Below are positions 1-7,962 of a DNA stretch of 50,302 nt, in pieces (the stretch's first letter is position 1; the number at the start of each line of letters is the position of its first letter). The notes beneath the pieces are model-generated. The model was given only the letters and a program-made list of their open reading frames with translations, was not told where the DNA came from and ran no database searches. The stretch is from NCBI GenBank assembly GCA_900542965.1, contig UQPY01000007.1:1-50302 (forward strand), in the 5' to 3' direction. The stretch comes from an uncultured Collinsella sp. Lineage in GTDB: Bacteria > Actinomycetota > Coriobacteriia > Coriobacteriales > Coriobacteriaceae. The position numbers were made by a program, and so were the translations under genes.

Positions 1-49
1 ACGAGATTACTACGCGTCTCGTGGGCTCGGAGATGTGTATAAGAGACAG
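1..49. other. Illumina Nextera adapter (artefact)
   Basis: Bases 1-7 match the end of the P7 primer, 8-15 (TACTACGC) fit an i7 index, and 16-49 are the Nextera read-2 transposon end terminating in AGATGTGTATAAGAGACAG. It is not genomic. Reading through it in frame gives the familiar artefact peptide MGSEMCIRDR fused to the pilin gene. Confidence 0.98.
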
Positions 50-50
50 G

Positions 51-1151
51 CCCGAGCCCGCAGCCCCCACTGCTCCGCGCTCGCACACCTTTACTTACAC
101 GGTGACCGAGTTCGGTAGTGCCCCTGGCGTGACCAATGACACCAACGCCACGCGCAAAGTTTCCTACACCGTGTCTGACGACGGTGCCGGGCATCTGAGC
201 GTCAAGCGCGAAGGCGACGACGGTGCTGCCTTCACGTTTACCAACACCTACGGCGTGGCACCTACCGATTCGTCCGTGACCGATCAGGTCAAGACAGTCA
301 AGCGCCTGACTGGACGCGACCTTGCAGCAGGCGAGTTCACGTTTGAGCTGCTCGAGGACGACGCGGTTGTCGCTAACGGCACCAACGACGCTAACGGCAC
401 CGTGACGCTGAGCCCGATTCGCTACGAGGCACCCGGCACGCACACGTACACGCTGCGCGAGGCTTGCCCCAACGCGCTCGGCCTGTACAAGGGCGTCACC
501 TATGACGGCACGACCTACACCGTCGTGACCACCGTCTCCGACAACGGCGACGGCACGCTGACCGCGACGCACAAGCTCGAGGGAACCACCGAGTCGGCTG
601 GCTTTACCAACAAGTATCACGCCATGCCTACGCAGGTTTCCATCGGCGCGGTCAAGGTGCTCGAGGGACGCGAGCTCAAGAAGGACGAGTTTAGCTTTAA
701 GCTCGTTGGCGAGGACATCGAGTCTACGGTTACCAACGATGCCGACGGCAAGATCAACTTTGACAAGTTTGAGTACGACGAGCCCGGTACGCACGCCTAC
801 ACCATCAGCGAGGTCAAGGGCGACGAGGTCGGTATGACCTACGACAAGTCCGTCTTTACCGTGACCGTCAACGTGGTCGATGACGGCGAGGGCAACCTCA
901 AGGCGAACGTCGCCTTTACCAAGGGCGACAAGAGCGTCGAGGGTATCGTGTTCAACAACACGTACAAGAAGCCCGAGACGCCCGTGCTGACGCCCGATCC
1001 CGGCACGCCTAAGACCGTGACGAACATCGTCAAGACGGTCAAGGGTTTCCTGCCCACCACAGGCGACCAGCAGGCTGCCGCATTGCTCATGGCATTCGTC
1101 ATTGCCATGGCCGGCGTCGGTGCCCTGGTCTGGGGTATCCGTAAGCGCTAG
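51..1151 (+). CDS. LPXTG-anchored pilin-type surface protein, 5' truncated
   Basis: C-terminal 366 residues of a cell-wall-anchored surface protein; the 5' end is cut off by the adapter, so no native start is visible. Two complete and one partial repeat of about 110 residues resemble the Spy0128/FctA pilin isopeptide-linkage domain. Each repeat opens with a VK..TGR or VK..EGR strand, carries an E.PGTH.YT core and closes with FTNTY, FTNKY or FNNTY, the pattern in which Lys and Asn form an intramolecular isopeptide bond with Glu as catalyst (family knowledge). A proline-rich spacer (KKPETPVLTPDPGTP) leads to the sortase signal LPTTG at about residues 334-338, a hydrophobic membrane segment and the tail RKR. 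The role is therefore a pilus subunit or adhesin stalk exported and anchored by sortase. The gene is followed by two strong hairpins, so it is the last gene of its transcript. Confidence 0.9.
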   Translation, partial: PEPAAPTAPRSHTFTYTVTEFGSAPGVTNDTNATRKVSYTVSDDGAGHLSVKREGDDGAAFTFTNTYGVAPTDSSVTDQVKTVKRLTGRDLAAGEFTFELLEDDAVVANGTNDANGTVTLSPIRYEAPGTHTYTLREACPNALGLYKGVTYDGTTYTVVTTVSDNGDGTLTATHKLEGTTESAGFTNKYHAMPTQVSIGAVKVLEGRELKKDEFSFKLVGEDIESTVTNDADGKINFDKFEYDEPGTHAYTISEVKGDEVGMTYDKSVFTVTVNVVDDGEGNLKANVAFTKGDKSVEGIVFNNTYKKPETPVLTPDPGTPKTVTNIVKTVKGFLPTTGDQQAAALLMAFVIAMAGVGALVWGIRKR

Positions 1152-1163
1152 GCACGCTGGCAG

Positions 1164-1189
1164 CGCCCGGGGCCAAAAGGCCCCGGGCG
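1164..1189 (+). terminator. Perfect GC-rich hairpin after the pilin gene
   Basis: An 11-bp perfect stem (CGCCCGGGGCC / GGCCCCGGGCG) with an AAAA loop lies 12 bases after the pilin stop codon. No T-tract follows, so it may stabilise the mRNA end or act together with the next hairpin. Confidence 0.5.
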
Positions 1190-1226
1190 GCCGGCAGGGC
1201 TAAATCCCGACCTACTCCTACCCCCA

Positions 1227-1267
1227 GCCGCCACGGAGGCATCTCCCTCCTCCGTGGCGGCGCTTTT
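1227..1267 (+). terminator. Rho-independent terminator of the pilin gene
   Basis: A 13-bp perfect stem (GCCGCCACGGAGG, 1227-1239, with 1249-1261) is followed by GCTTTT. This is the likely transcription stop of the pilin operon. Confidence 0.8.
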
Positions 1268-1288
1268 GTGCGTAGGCGAGAAGGGCCT

Positions 1289-1448
1289 GCCACGAAACCG
1301 GCCCATCTACTACGTTTAGCCCCTTACCCCCAACCATGCCGAAAAGCGCGAAAACAAAACCGCAGGTAGAACGCCTGCGGTTTTGTTCAAAACGAAGGTA
1401 TGGTCAGGGGTATCGAGTCAAACGTAGTAGATGGGCCGGTTTCGTGGC
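1289..1448. repeat. 160-bp palindromic intergenic element
   Basis: Outer arms 1289-1317 and 1420-1448 are a perfect 29-bp inverted repeat with core CATCTACTACGTTT. Inside them is a diverged stretch that still pairs partly (CCCCCAACCATGCC against GGTATGGTCAGGGG). The centre is a perfect 14-bp hairpin (1353-1366 with 1374-1387). The whole unit can fold into one long foldback. It has no convincing coding content and looks like a non-autonomous palindromic repeat; it shares sequence with the element at 1541-1694. Confidence 0.85.
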
Positions 1449-1458
1449 GAGCGCTGCC

Positions 1459-1495
1459 AAATGATCCCCCGGGGACGGAGGAAAACGGATCATTT
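1459..1495. repeat. Short inverted repeat between the two palindromic elements
   Basis: AAATGATCC (1459-1467) and GGATCATTT (1487-1495) pair around a GGGGACGGAGGAAAAC centre. It sits between two larger foldbacks and is probably another member of the intergenic repeat population. No function is visible. Confidence 0.6.
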
Positions 1496-1540
1496 TGGTC
1501 CCACGAGGCTGGCGGAGGCACTCGTGCAGGGCCGCCCGAA

Positions 1541-1694
1541 CAAAACTATGTCGGTTTACTACGATGAATTCGACATTCCCGACCATGACTGCATTTTTCT
1601 AAATATTGCAAGCGTTCTACCTGCGCTTTTGCAAGCGCGCAATTTGCCGTGGTCGAAGGTGGACGATTCATCGTAGTAAACCGGCATGGTTTTG
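1541..1694. repeat. 154-bp palindromic intergenic element, relative of 1289-1448
   Basis: Arms 1541-1569 and 1666-1694 are a 29-bp inverted repeat with two mismatches, core GGTTTACTACGATGAAT. The next inner stretch also pairs loosely, and the centre holds a GCGCTT-TTGC-AAGCGC hairpin. Like the 1289-1448 element it carries the string (C/T)TACTACG followed about 14 bases later by CCC(C/G)(A)ACCATG, which argues for a common family. Confidence 0.8.
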
Positions 1695-1754
1695 AAATGG
1701 CATTAAATCGATAACAGCCATTTTGCTATGCCGGAGCGGTCGGCCGTTGGGTAA

Positions 1755-2384
1755 TTACCCTCGCAGGTAGGCGATGGCGATTTGGGTGCGGTTGCGCAGG
1801 CCCATTTTGGCCAGAATCGAGCTGATGTGGTTGCGCACCGCGCCTTCTCCCATATAAGCCGTGGCGGCAATCTCCTTGTTGTCGAGGCCGCGGGCGATGA
1901 GCTCGGCGACTTCGAATTCGCGGTCGGTCAGGCCGGCAAAGGCCGCGGGCCGGCGGGGCGTGCCCGCCTCGATGCCCGTTCCGTCAAAATCGATGTCCTC
2001 GATCGCCTTGCCCTCGAGCACGCGTTTACCGTCCATGACCTGCGCCAGTGCTGGCGGAATGGCGGCGACATCGGTCTTGATCAGGTAGCCGCGGGCGCCC
2101 AGCTTGAGCGCCGACACAATGTACTCGTCATCCGAAAATGTCGTCAGAAACACCACGCGTGCTGCAGGATCGCGCTCGAGGATCTCGCGCGCCGCCGATA
2201 GGCCGTCGCGTCCCGGCATCTGAATGTCGAGCAGCGCGATGTCGGGCGCGTGCTCGGCGTGGAGCGCGACCGCGTCGTCGCCGTTGGCGCCGGTGCCCAC
2301 CACCTCGATCTGCGGCTGGGCGCCCAGGATAATCTTGAGCGAATCGACCACCAAGCGGTCGTCGTCGACAACTATGAGCCTCAT
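1755..2384 (-). CDS. NarL/LuxR-family response regulator
   Basis: DNA-binding output half of a two-component system, 209 aa. The N-terminal receiver domain (about 1-120) has the acidic pocket D7-D9, phospho-acceptor D53 in LLDIQMPG and the conserved Lys in YLIKTD. The C-terminal LuxR/GerE helix-turn-helix (about 148-207) contains LTDREFEVAELIARG and NHISSILAKMGLRNRTQIA. The start codon overlaps the last codons of the upstream kinase gene by 4 bp (ATGA), so the two are translationally coupled. The divergent ABC exporter at 3693-7020 is the likely target, as is usual for such kinase/regulator/ABC-2 loci; this is inference from position. Confidence 0.95.
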   Translation of the reverse strand: MRLIVVDDDRLVVDSLKIILGAQPQIEVVGTGANGDDAVALHAEHAPDIALLDIQMPGRDGLSAAREILERDPAARVVFLTTFSDDEYIVSALKLGARGYLIKTDVAAIPPALAQVMDGKRVLEGKAIEDIDFDGTGIEAGTPRRPAAFAGLTDREFEVAELIARGLDNKEIAATAYMGEGAVRNHISSILAKMGLRNRTQIAIAYLRG

Positions 2385-3526
2385 CGACTCTCATCTCCTT
2401 GCCGTTTGGGAACGGTGGCAAACACACGCCAGCCGCCGGCGCCGGCGCGCGGGCCGGCGGTGAAGGTGCCGTCAAGCGCCTCGACGCGCTCATGCATGGA
2501 GCCGAGCCCCATGCCTTCTGTGGCGTTGCGGGTACTCGCCCGAACCTCGCCAATACCATCGTCGGTAACAATGAGCTGGTAAAACGACGGATGTTCCATG
2601 CACCGTACGGTGACAGCGTGGGCGCAAGCATGGCGCATGGTGTTGGAGAGCGCCTCGCGCAGGACCGCCGCAAAGCAGTTGGCGACATTTGCGGGCGCGT
2701 GCTCGGCCATAACTTCAAGCTCAATCTGCGGGCCGCCGTCCGAGCGCGTGCCTTCAACAATGCGTTCGAGCTGCACGGAAAGGTCGACGGCGTTGTCGTT
2801 GAGCGCATGGACGCTGGCGCGTACGAGCTGGAGCGCCTCGTCAACCGTGCGTTTGACGTCGGCGAAATCGGCGGCGACGCCGGGATCGTCGGCGTGGACC
2901 ACGCGCAGGGCCTCGGTCTGTAGCGAAGCGCGCGTGAGCTGGTGCCCGACGTTATCGTGGATCTCGCGCGCGATGCGGGCGCGTTCGGCGAGCGTCGCGA
3001 GCTCGACTTCGTAGTCCTGGCGGTCGGCAAGATCGCGGTTGCGCGCCTCGAGCGCGAGGGCTCGTTCCTGCAGCTCGTCGCGGGTACGGCGCATGCGCAG
3101 CTGCTCGCGCTCCAGCTGGGCGGTGCGTAGCGATAGCAAGGTGGCGGCCACCGAAAGGATGGCGGCTAGCAGGAGCGTTCGGGCGGTAAGCGCATCGGTG
3201 CGAAGGTCCGCGACGAGCGCAAAGGCAAAGACGGAGCCAATGCCCAGCGCGACCCAGGCGTGCTCACGGCGCACGCGCCGCGCGATGTCATAGAAGGCAA
3301 GGGGTGCGAACGGCACAAACGGCGGCACGAAGACGGCCGCGATGATGTAAGCGTAGCTCGCGGCCTCGCTTGCACGGCGCGTGCGTTCCCCCTGTGCGAC
3401 CTCGGCCAGCGAGGTGGCAATAACGCCAAGGCAAAACGCCGCGACCAGGTGAGCGTCCACGGCAAGGCCCATGGCGGCCGCAATACAGCACGCCAGAACG
3501 ATCGATTTGTCGAATAGCCTGTTCAT
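2381..3526 (-). CDS. Sensor histidine kinase (HisKA_3 type)
   Basis: Membrane histidine kinase of 381 aa partnering the regulator at 1755-2384. The first 135 residues hold about four to five hydrophobic segments with almost no extracellular loop, typical of intramembrane-sensing kinases that detect membrane or antibiotic stress. A coiled linker (about 138-180) leads to the HisKA_3 box with phospho-acceptor H190 in REIHDNVGHQLT. The ATPase domain shows the N-box (REALSNTMRHA, N295), the G1 box DDGIGE and EGMGLGSMHERV. There is no Shine-Dalgarno sequence; a TACAAT hexamer sits six bases before the ATG, suggesting a leaderless transcript. Confidence 0.95.
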   Translation of the reverse strand: MNRLFDKSIVLACCIAAAMGLAVDAHLVAAFCLGVIATSLAEVAQGERTRRASEAASYAYIIAAVFVPPFVPFAPLAFYDIARRVRREHAWVALGIGSVFAFALVADLRTDALTARTLLLAAILSVAATLLSLRTAQLEREQLRMRRTRDELQERALALEARNRDLADRQDYEVELATLAERARIAREIHDNVGHQLTRASLQTEALRVVHADDPGVAADFADVKRTVDEALQLVRASVHALNDNAVDLSVQLERIVEGTRSDGGPQIELEVMAEHAPANVANCFAAVLREALSNTMRHACAHAVTVRCMEHPSFYQLIVTDDGIGEVRASTRNATEGMGLGSMHERVEALDGTFTAGPRAGAGGWRVFATVPKRQGDESR

Positions 3527-3532
3527 ACGAGT

Positions 3533-3538
3533 ATTGTA
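3533..3538 (-). promoter_or_regulatory. -10 element of a leaderless promoter for the kinase gene
   Basis: On the minus strand TACAAT is followed by six bases and then the kinase ATG, which would place the transcription start at or next to the start codon. No clear -35 or ribosome-binding site is present. The 166-bp divergent spacer also carries GTGACA twice, 36 bp apart (near 3578 and 3612), which could be regulator sites. Confidence 0.5.
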
Positions 3539-3692
3539 CGCGATGGCGCGTGCGACGATTGCTCAGGTGCCGCAACCGTGACATTCCTCCCGCCCACCCC
3601 CGCCGCACTCGTGACAAAGCTCACTGGTGCGCGCCGGCGGCTCCTGCGATGATGCAATCGTACCGGGCCGCAAGCAACAGAAGGGCCGCCTC

Positions 3693-4631
3693 ATGACAGA
3701 CATCGTCCATGTCGAAAACCTCGTCAAGCGCTACGACGATCTTATCGCGCTCGACCACTTTAACCTGAACATCGCCCCCGGCGAGATCTTTGGCCTGCTC
3801 GGTCCCAACGGCTCGGGCAAGACCACGTCCATCAACTGCATCCTGCAGCTGCTTGCCTACGACAAGGGCACCATCGAGCTGTTTGGCGAGCCCATGACGC
3901 CCGCCCGCTACGACCTTAAGCGCCGCATTGGCGTGGTGCCGCAGCAGGTGGCGGTGTTTGACGAACTCACGGTGCGCGAGAACATCGACTATTTCTGCAG
4001 CCTCTACGTAGGCGACCGCAAACGCCGCCGCGCGCTGGTGGACGAGGCAATCGACTTTGTCGGTCTGGGCGACTTTACCAAGTTCCGCCCCGGCAAGCTT
4101 TCGGGCGGCCTGGCGCGTCGCCTCAACATTGCCTGCGGTATCGCGCACAAGCCCGAGCTCATCTTTTTTGACGAGCCCACGGTGGCGGTCGATCCGCAGA
4201 GCCGTAACGCCATCCTGGAGGGCATCTGCCGTCTGCGCGACGAGGGCGCCACGGTGGTGTATACCAGCCATTACATGGAGGAAGTCGAGCAGATTTGCAG
4301 TCGTATCATGATCATGGATGGCGGGCGCGTGCTGGCGCAGGGCACCAACGACGAGCTCAAGCGCATGATCCAGATGGGCGAGAAGATCGTAATCGAGGTC
4401 GGTGAGGTGCCGAGTGCGGCACTCGCTGTCGTCGCGAGTCTGCCGCATGTCCTGGACCTGGCGGCGACGGCGGGCCGGCTCACGTTTTCGTGCGAAGCGA
4501 GCCCGCATAACCTGACCGACATCCTCGACGCGCTGCGCTCGTACGATGTACCGCTCGGCCGCATCTACTCCGAGCCGCCGACCCTCAACGACGTGTTCCT
4601 CGAGATCACCGGCCGCGAGCTGCGCGACTAG
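3693..4631 (+). CDS. ABC-2 exporter ATP-binding protein (DrrA/CcmA-like)
   Basis: Nucleotide-binding subunit of an exporter, 312 aa from the ATG at 3693; the AGAAGG ribosome-binding site at 3679-3684 favours this start over an upstream in-frame one. It has Walker A GPNGSGKTT (about 38-46), Q-loop VVPQQ, ABC signature LSGGLARR (the usual Gln replaced by Leu), Walker B LIFFDEPT and switch His in YTSHYMEE. The C-terminal 80 residues match the DUF4162-type extension ending in LNDVFLEITGRELRD that is typical of drug and lantibiotic exporters. It is followed nine bases later by two ABC-2 permease genes. The operon is divergent from a kinase/regulator pair that probably controls it. The exported substrate cannot be told from sequence. 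Confidence 0.95.
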   Translation: MTDIVHVENLVKRYDDLIALDHFNLNIAPGEIFGLLGPNGSGKTTSINCILQLLAYDKGTIELFGEPMTPARYDLKRRIGVVPQQVAVFDELTVRENIDYFCSLYVGDRKRRRALVDEAIDFVGLGDFTKFRPGKLSGGLARRLNIACGIAHKPELIFFDEPTVAVDPQSRNAILEGICRLRDEGATVVYTSHYMEEVEQICSRIMIMDGGRVLAQGTNDELKRMIQMGEKIVIEVGEVPSAALAVVASLPHVLDLAATAGRLTFSCEASPHNLTDILDALRSYDVPLGRIYSEPPTLNDVFLEITGRELRD

Positions 4632-4640
4632 GGGGCAGCC

Positions 4641-5828
4641 ATGTTCAACACCATTATCATTACGGTCAAGACGCTGCTGCGCCGACCGAGTACGTGGGTC
4701 TGGGGCGCTCTCTTTCCCATCGCGCTTTCCACGATGTTCATGTTTATGTTTGCGAATCTGAGCTCCGACGGCACGGTCGACCCGGTGCCGGTTGCCGTCA
4801 TAGCGGACGAGGCCTGGGACGCCTCGACCTTTAAGGACGTGGCGACGTCGCTTGCCAAGGAGAGCGACGATCAGCTGCTCGAGATTCACGAGTGCGACGA
4901 CGCAGCCGATGCGAACCGTGCGCTTAAGGCCGGCGAGGTCGCGGGCATCTATACGGTCGACGACGCGGGCGCACCCAAGCTCACGTTGCTGTCGAGCTAC
5001 GACAGCTCGCGTGCGTCGTCGGTGCTCACCGACCGCAGCATTTTGGAGACGGTGGCAAGCTCGTATACACAAAATGCCGAGCTCATGTCCCAGATTGCCC
5101 AGGACAACCCGGCGACGCTCGCCGACCCGGAGGCGGTTGCGCGCGCCCTGTCGCTCGAGGGCAGTACCCGCCGCGTAAGCCTGACACGCACCACACCCGA
5201 TGGCACGGTCATCTACTATTACGCGCTCTTTGGCCTGGTCGCGATGATGTCTGCCGAGTTTGCCGCCTTGAGCGTCGTCGATCTGCAGCCCAATCTGTCG
5301 GGCCTTGGCGCGCGTCGCTGCGTGGGCAGCCTTTCCAAGACGGCGTCGCTGGCCGGCATCTTTGTCGGCTCGTGGCTGGTTTCCTTCGCCTCGATGGCGA
5401 TCGCAATCGGCTACGTGCGCCTGGTCGTGGGCGTCGACTTTGGCGGGCGCGAGGGGCTGTGTCTGGTGGGCGGCGCCGCTTCCGCGCTTGCCGCCACGGG
5501 CCTGGGACTCTTTGTGGGCACACTTCCCGTTAAGGGCGGCAAGGCGTCCAAGTCCGGCATCCTCACGGGCTTTGCTACCACGTGCGCCCTGTTCGCCGGC
5601 CTCTACGGCGAGCCGGCGATGGCGCTTGCCGACGACGTCGCCCGCGCCTGCCCGGCCGAGTGCTGGTTCAACCCCGTCAAGCTCATCTGCGACATGTTCA
5701 ATCGCCTGTATTTCTTTGAGGACCTGGGGCCCTTCGCTGTTCGCGCGGGCGCGCTCGTCCTGATGGCCCTGGTGTTTGTCGCCGCCGCTACGCTGATCTT
5801 TGGAAGGAGTCGCCATGAGCACCTTTAA
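4641..5828 (+). CDS. ABC-2 family permease, first subunit
   Basis: Membrane subunit of 395 aa for the exporter encoded at 3693. The ABC-2 layout is clear: one N-terminal membrane helix (about 22-42), a large extracytoplasmic segment (about 45-195), then five or so helices (from YYYALFGLVAMMSAEF to the C-terminal LVLMALVFVAAATLIFG) and a basic tail. It begins nine bases after the ATPase gene with a GGGGGC-type ribosome-binding region, and its 3' end overlaps the second permease by 14 bp, so all three genes should be co-transcribed. It probably pairs with the next product as a heterodimer. Confidence 0.93.
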   Translation: MFNTIIITVKTLLRRPSTWVWGALFPIALSTMFMFMFANLSSDGTVDPVPVAVIADEAWDASTFKDVATSLAKESDDQLLEIHECDDAADANRALKAGEVAGIYTVDDAGAPKLTLLSSYDSSRASSVLTDRSILETVASSYTQNAELMSQIAQDNPATLADPEAVARALSLEGSTRRVSLTRTTPDGTVIYYYALFGLVAMMSAEFAALSVVDLQPNLSGLGARRCVGSLSKTASLAGIFVGSWLVSFASMAIAIGYVRLVVGVDFGGREGLCLVGGAASALAATGLGLFVGTLPVKGGKASKSGILTGFATTCALFAGLYGEPAMALADDVARACPAECWFNPVKLICDMFNRLYFFEDLGPFAVRAGALVLMALVFVAAATLIFGRSRHEHL

Positions 5829-7020
5829 GACCGCGCTTCGCATGGCGCTGGCGCACCCGTTCTACCTGCTCATCTATACGGTGTTCATCTCGCTCATGGG
5901 CGTATTCATCGCGGCATCGGTGAGCTGGAACTCGTCGCAGCTCACCGAGTACAAGCCCTACGATGCCAACGTGATCGTGGTCGACCGCGACGACAGCGAC
6001 CTTTCGCGTGCGCTTACCAAGCATCTGGGTTCGCGTTTTGAGCTGGTCACGGGCATCGGCGACGATACGTACGACCTTGCGGACGCGCTCTCCAAGAGCA
6101 ACAGCGCCAAGGGCAGCGCCGACTGCGTGTTCTTTATCCCGGAGGAGTTTGAGGACGACCTCGTTGCGGCTGCCCGCGCGGGGGAGGCCCTGCCCAAGCT
6201 CGACGTGACCTACGGTTCCGGCACCATGGCGGCGGCGCTTTCGTCTGCCGAGGCCTCGCGCTGGATCTCGCTCGCGGGCGCTGCGGCGGCGCTTGAGCCC
6301 GCTGCTTCTAACGGCGACGTTGCCAAGGCCGCCGAGCATGCCGCTGCAAAGCGCGCCGAGGTCCAGATTGAGCAGGTCAAAGTCGACTCGACTGCCGCCG
6401 CCACGCTCGAGTCATACTTTAACTTTGGCGCGTACGCGATTATCTCGTCGGTGATTGTGTCGGTGGGACTGGTGTTCTCGGGCATGAACGAGCCCGAGCG
6501 CGTGCGTCGCATGGATGCCGGCCCGGTCTCCGAGCGCCAGCGCTCGCTTGCCGTGTTCGCGGCTGCCGCAGTGCTCACCGTCTGCATCTGGTTTGTGTCG
6601 AGCATGATGGGTGTCGTGGGCTTTGCCGGTGCGGTCGCCGAGGTCGGCGTGGGCCGTGTGTGCCTGGCGCTGGCAGCGACGTTTGCCCTGGCGTGCACGC
6701 CTCTGGCCGTTGGCTTTGCCCTTTCGAGCCTGGGTGCGCGTGAGGAGCTGCTCAACGGTGTGGGCAACCTGCTCGGCATGCTCATGACGTTTTTGGGCGG
6801 CGCCTGGATGCCGCTGTCGCTGATGGGCCCAGCCGTGCAGACCGCGGCGCATTTTGTGCCGACGTATTGGGTGAACGACGCGATTGGCAAGGCGCTCGCC
6901 GCGGACCTGACGTCCACCGTGCTGGGCGACATCGCTTGCGATCTGGGCGTCACAGTGCTCTTTGCCGCGGCCATCGCCGCCGTAGGCCTAGCCCTCGCCC
7001 ACAACAAATCCCACGCCTAG
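5815..7020 (+). CDS. ABC-2 family permease, second subunit
   Basis: Second membrane subunit, 401 aa from the ATG at 5815, chosen because GGAAGGAGT lies just upstream; a TTG five codons earlier is less likely. It has an N-terminal helix (about 15-38), an extracytoplasmic domain rich in Ala and acidic residues (to about 195), then six hydrophobic segments from AYAIISSVIVSVGLVFSG to the end. The motif NLLGMLMTFLGGAWMPLSLM is the conserved ABC-2 core. It overlaps the preceding permease by 14 bp. It completes a DrrABB-like exporter; the partner kinase/regulator lies on the other strand. Confidence 0.93.
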   Translation: MSTFKTALRMALAHPFYLLIYTVFISLMGVFIAASVSWNSSQLTEYKPYDANVIVVDRDDSDLSRALTKHLGSRFELVTGIGDDTYDLADALSKSNSAKGSADCVFFIPEEFEDDLVAAARAGEALPKLDVTYGSGTMAAALSSAEASRWISLAGAAAALEPAASNGDVAKAAEHAAAKRAEVQIEQVKVDSTAAATLESYFNFGAYAIISSVIVSVGLVFSGMNEPERVRRMDAGPVSERQRSLAVFAAAAVLTVCIWFVSSMMGVVGFAGAVAEVGVGRVCLALAATFALACTPLAVGFALSSLGAREELLNGVGNLLGMLMTFLGGAWMPLSLMGPAVQTAAHFVPTYWVNDAIGKALAADLTSTVLGDIACDLGVTVLFAAAIAAVGLALAHNKSHA

Positions 7021-7026
7021 ACACCT

Positions 7027-7146
7027 ACTCATTGGGGACAGACTTAAACGACCAAAAGTAGGGGGCAGATAAGGAGCGTCCCCAACTGCCGGGTGGCGAA
7101 AGAGCGTCCCTTGTGACTGGTCATTTAAGAACGTCCCCAATGACTA
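7027..7146. repeat. Cluster of GTCCCCAATGA-type intergenic repeat units
   Basis: Three or four degenerate units lie here: ACTCATTGGGGACAGACTTAA (inverted), AAGGAGCGTCCCCAACTGCC, AGAGCGTCCCTTGTGACTGG and GTCATTTAAGAACGTCCCCA followed by ATGACTAG. Related units occur at 11549-11616, 19972-20006 and 23860-23900, always between genes. The ends TAGTCATT and AATGACTA can pair, so each unit can make a small hairpin. Confidence 0.7.
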
Positions 7147-7212
7147 GTCTGAAACAAATCCCCACTCTCGCCCCAAAATAGTTCGCCAAGGTTTACTATT
7201 ACGTTCATAAAG

Positions 7213-7220
7213 TAGTACTA
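7213..7220. promoter_or_regulatory. Possible operator upstream of the MacB-type ABC genes
   Basis: TAGTACTA is a perfect 8-bp palindrome 20 bases before the start codon, in an AT-richer stretch (TTTACTATTACGTTCATAAAG) that probably contains the promoter. Too short to be sure. Confidence 0.25.
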
Positions 7221-7240
7221 GGCTAACAATGGGGGATACC

Positions 7241-7954
7241 ATGGCAACGCAGGAAGCCTACGTCCAGGTTAAGGATCTCAAAAAGCACTACGGCGACGGT
7301 GATGCGCGCCTGACGGTACTCGATGGCATCGACACGTCCATCAACCGAGGCGAGATCTGCGTCATGCTGGGGCCCTCGGGCTCGGGCAAGTCGACGTTTC
7401 TTAACCTGATCGGCGGCCTGGAGGATGCCGACGCTGGCTCTATTTTGGTGGACGGCTGCGACCTCACGGTGCTCAAACCTACCGACCTGGGCGAGTATCG
7501 CCGCCGTGAGCTGGGCTTTGTCTTCCAGTTCTACAACCTGGTGCCCGATCTCACCATCAAGGAAAACATCGAGGTCACGGCACACCTGTCCAAAAAGCCG
7601 CTCAACATCGACGACCTGCTGCGTTCGCTGGGTCTCTACGAGCACCGCAACAAGTTCCCGCGCCAGGTTTCGGGCGGCCAGCAGCAGCGCTGCGCCATCG
7701 GCCGTGCGCTCGTCAAAAACCCGGGCCTGCTGCTGTGCGACGAGCCCACCGGTGCGCTCGACTATAAGACGTCCAAGGAAATCTTGCAGCTCATGGAGGA
7801 TGTCAACCGCACCTACGGCTGCACCATCATCATCGTCACGCACAACGCCGCCATCGCCCGCATGGCCAACCGCGTGCTGCGCCTGCGCGACGGACGCATC
7901 GTCGAGGATGAGCTCAACGAGTCGCCCGTCGCGGCCGCCGAGCTCGATTGGTAG
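7241..7954 (+). CDS. ABC transporter ATP-binding protein (MacB/LolD type)
   Basis: ATPase of 237 aa from the ATG at 7241, preceded by GGGGGA; an ATG at 7229 is an alternative. It has Walker A GPSGSGKST, Q-loop FVFQFYNLVPDLT, signature VSGGQQQR, Walker B LLLCDEPTGALD and H-loop VTHN. The LDY-K-SKEILQLM stretch after Walker B is typical of the MacB/LolD/FtsE group, which powers FtsX-fold permeases rather than classical substrate channels. The 888-aa FtsX-type permease follows eight bases later. The pair probably moves peptides or lipophilic compounds or does mechanical work at the membrane (family knowledge); the substrate is unknown. Confidence 0.95.
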   Translation: MATQEAYVQVKDLKKHYGDGDARLTVLDGIDTSINRGEICVMLGPSGSGKSTFLNLIGGLEDADAGSILVDGCDLTVLKPTDLGEYRRRELGFVFQFYNLVPDLTIKENIEVTAHLSKKPLNIDDLLRSLGLYEHRNKFPRQVSGGQQQRCAIGRALVKNPGLLLCDEPTGALDYKTSKEILQLMEDVNRTYGCTIIIVTHNAAIARMANRVLRLRDGRIVEDELNESPVAAAELDW

Positions 7955-7962
7955 GCGGCGCC

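Noticed and set aside
1431..1676. An 81-codon frame within the palindromic elements
   Set aside because: Its coding content is explained by the inverted repeats; there is no ribosome-binding site and it starts inside one palindrome.
3621..5843. A 740-codon open frame on the minus strand opposite the ABC exporter genes
   Set aside because: It is an antisense shadow caused by high GC at third codon positions; it spans parts of three real genes, has low-complexity composition and no recognisable motif.
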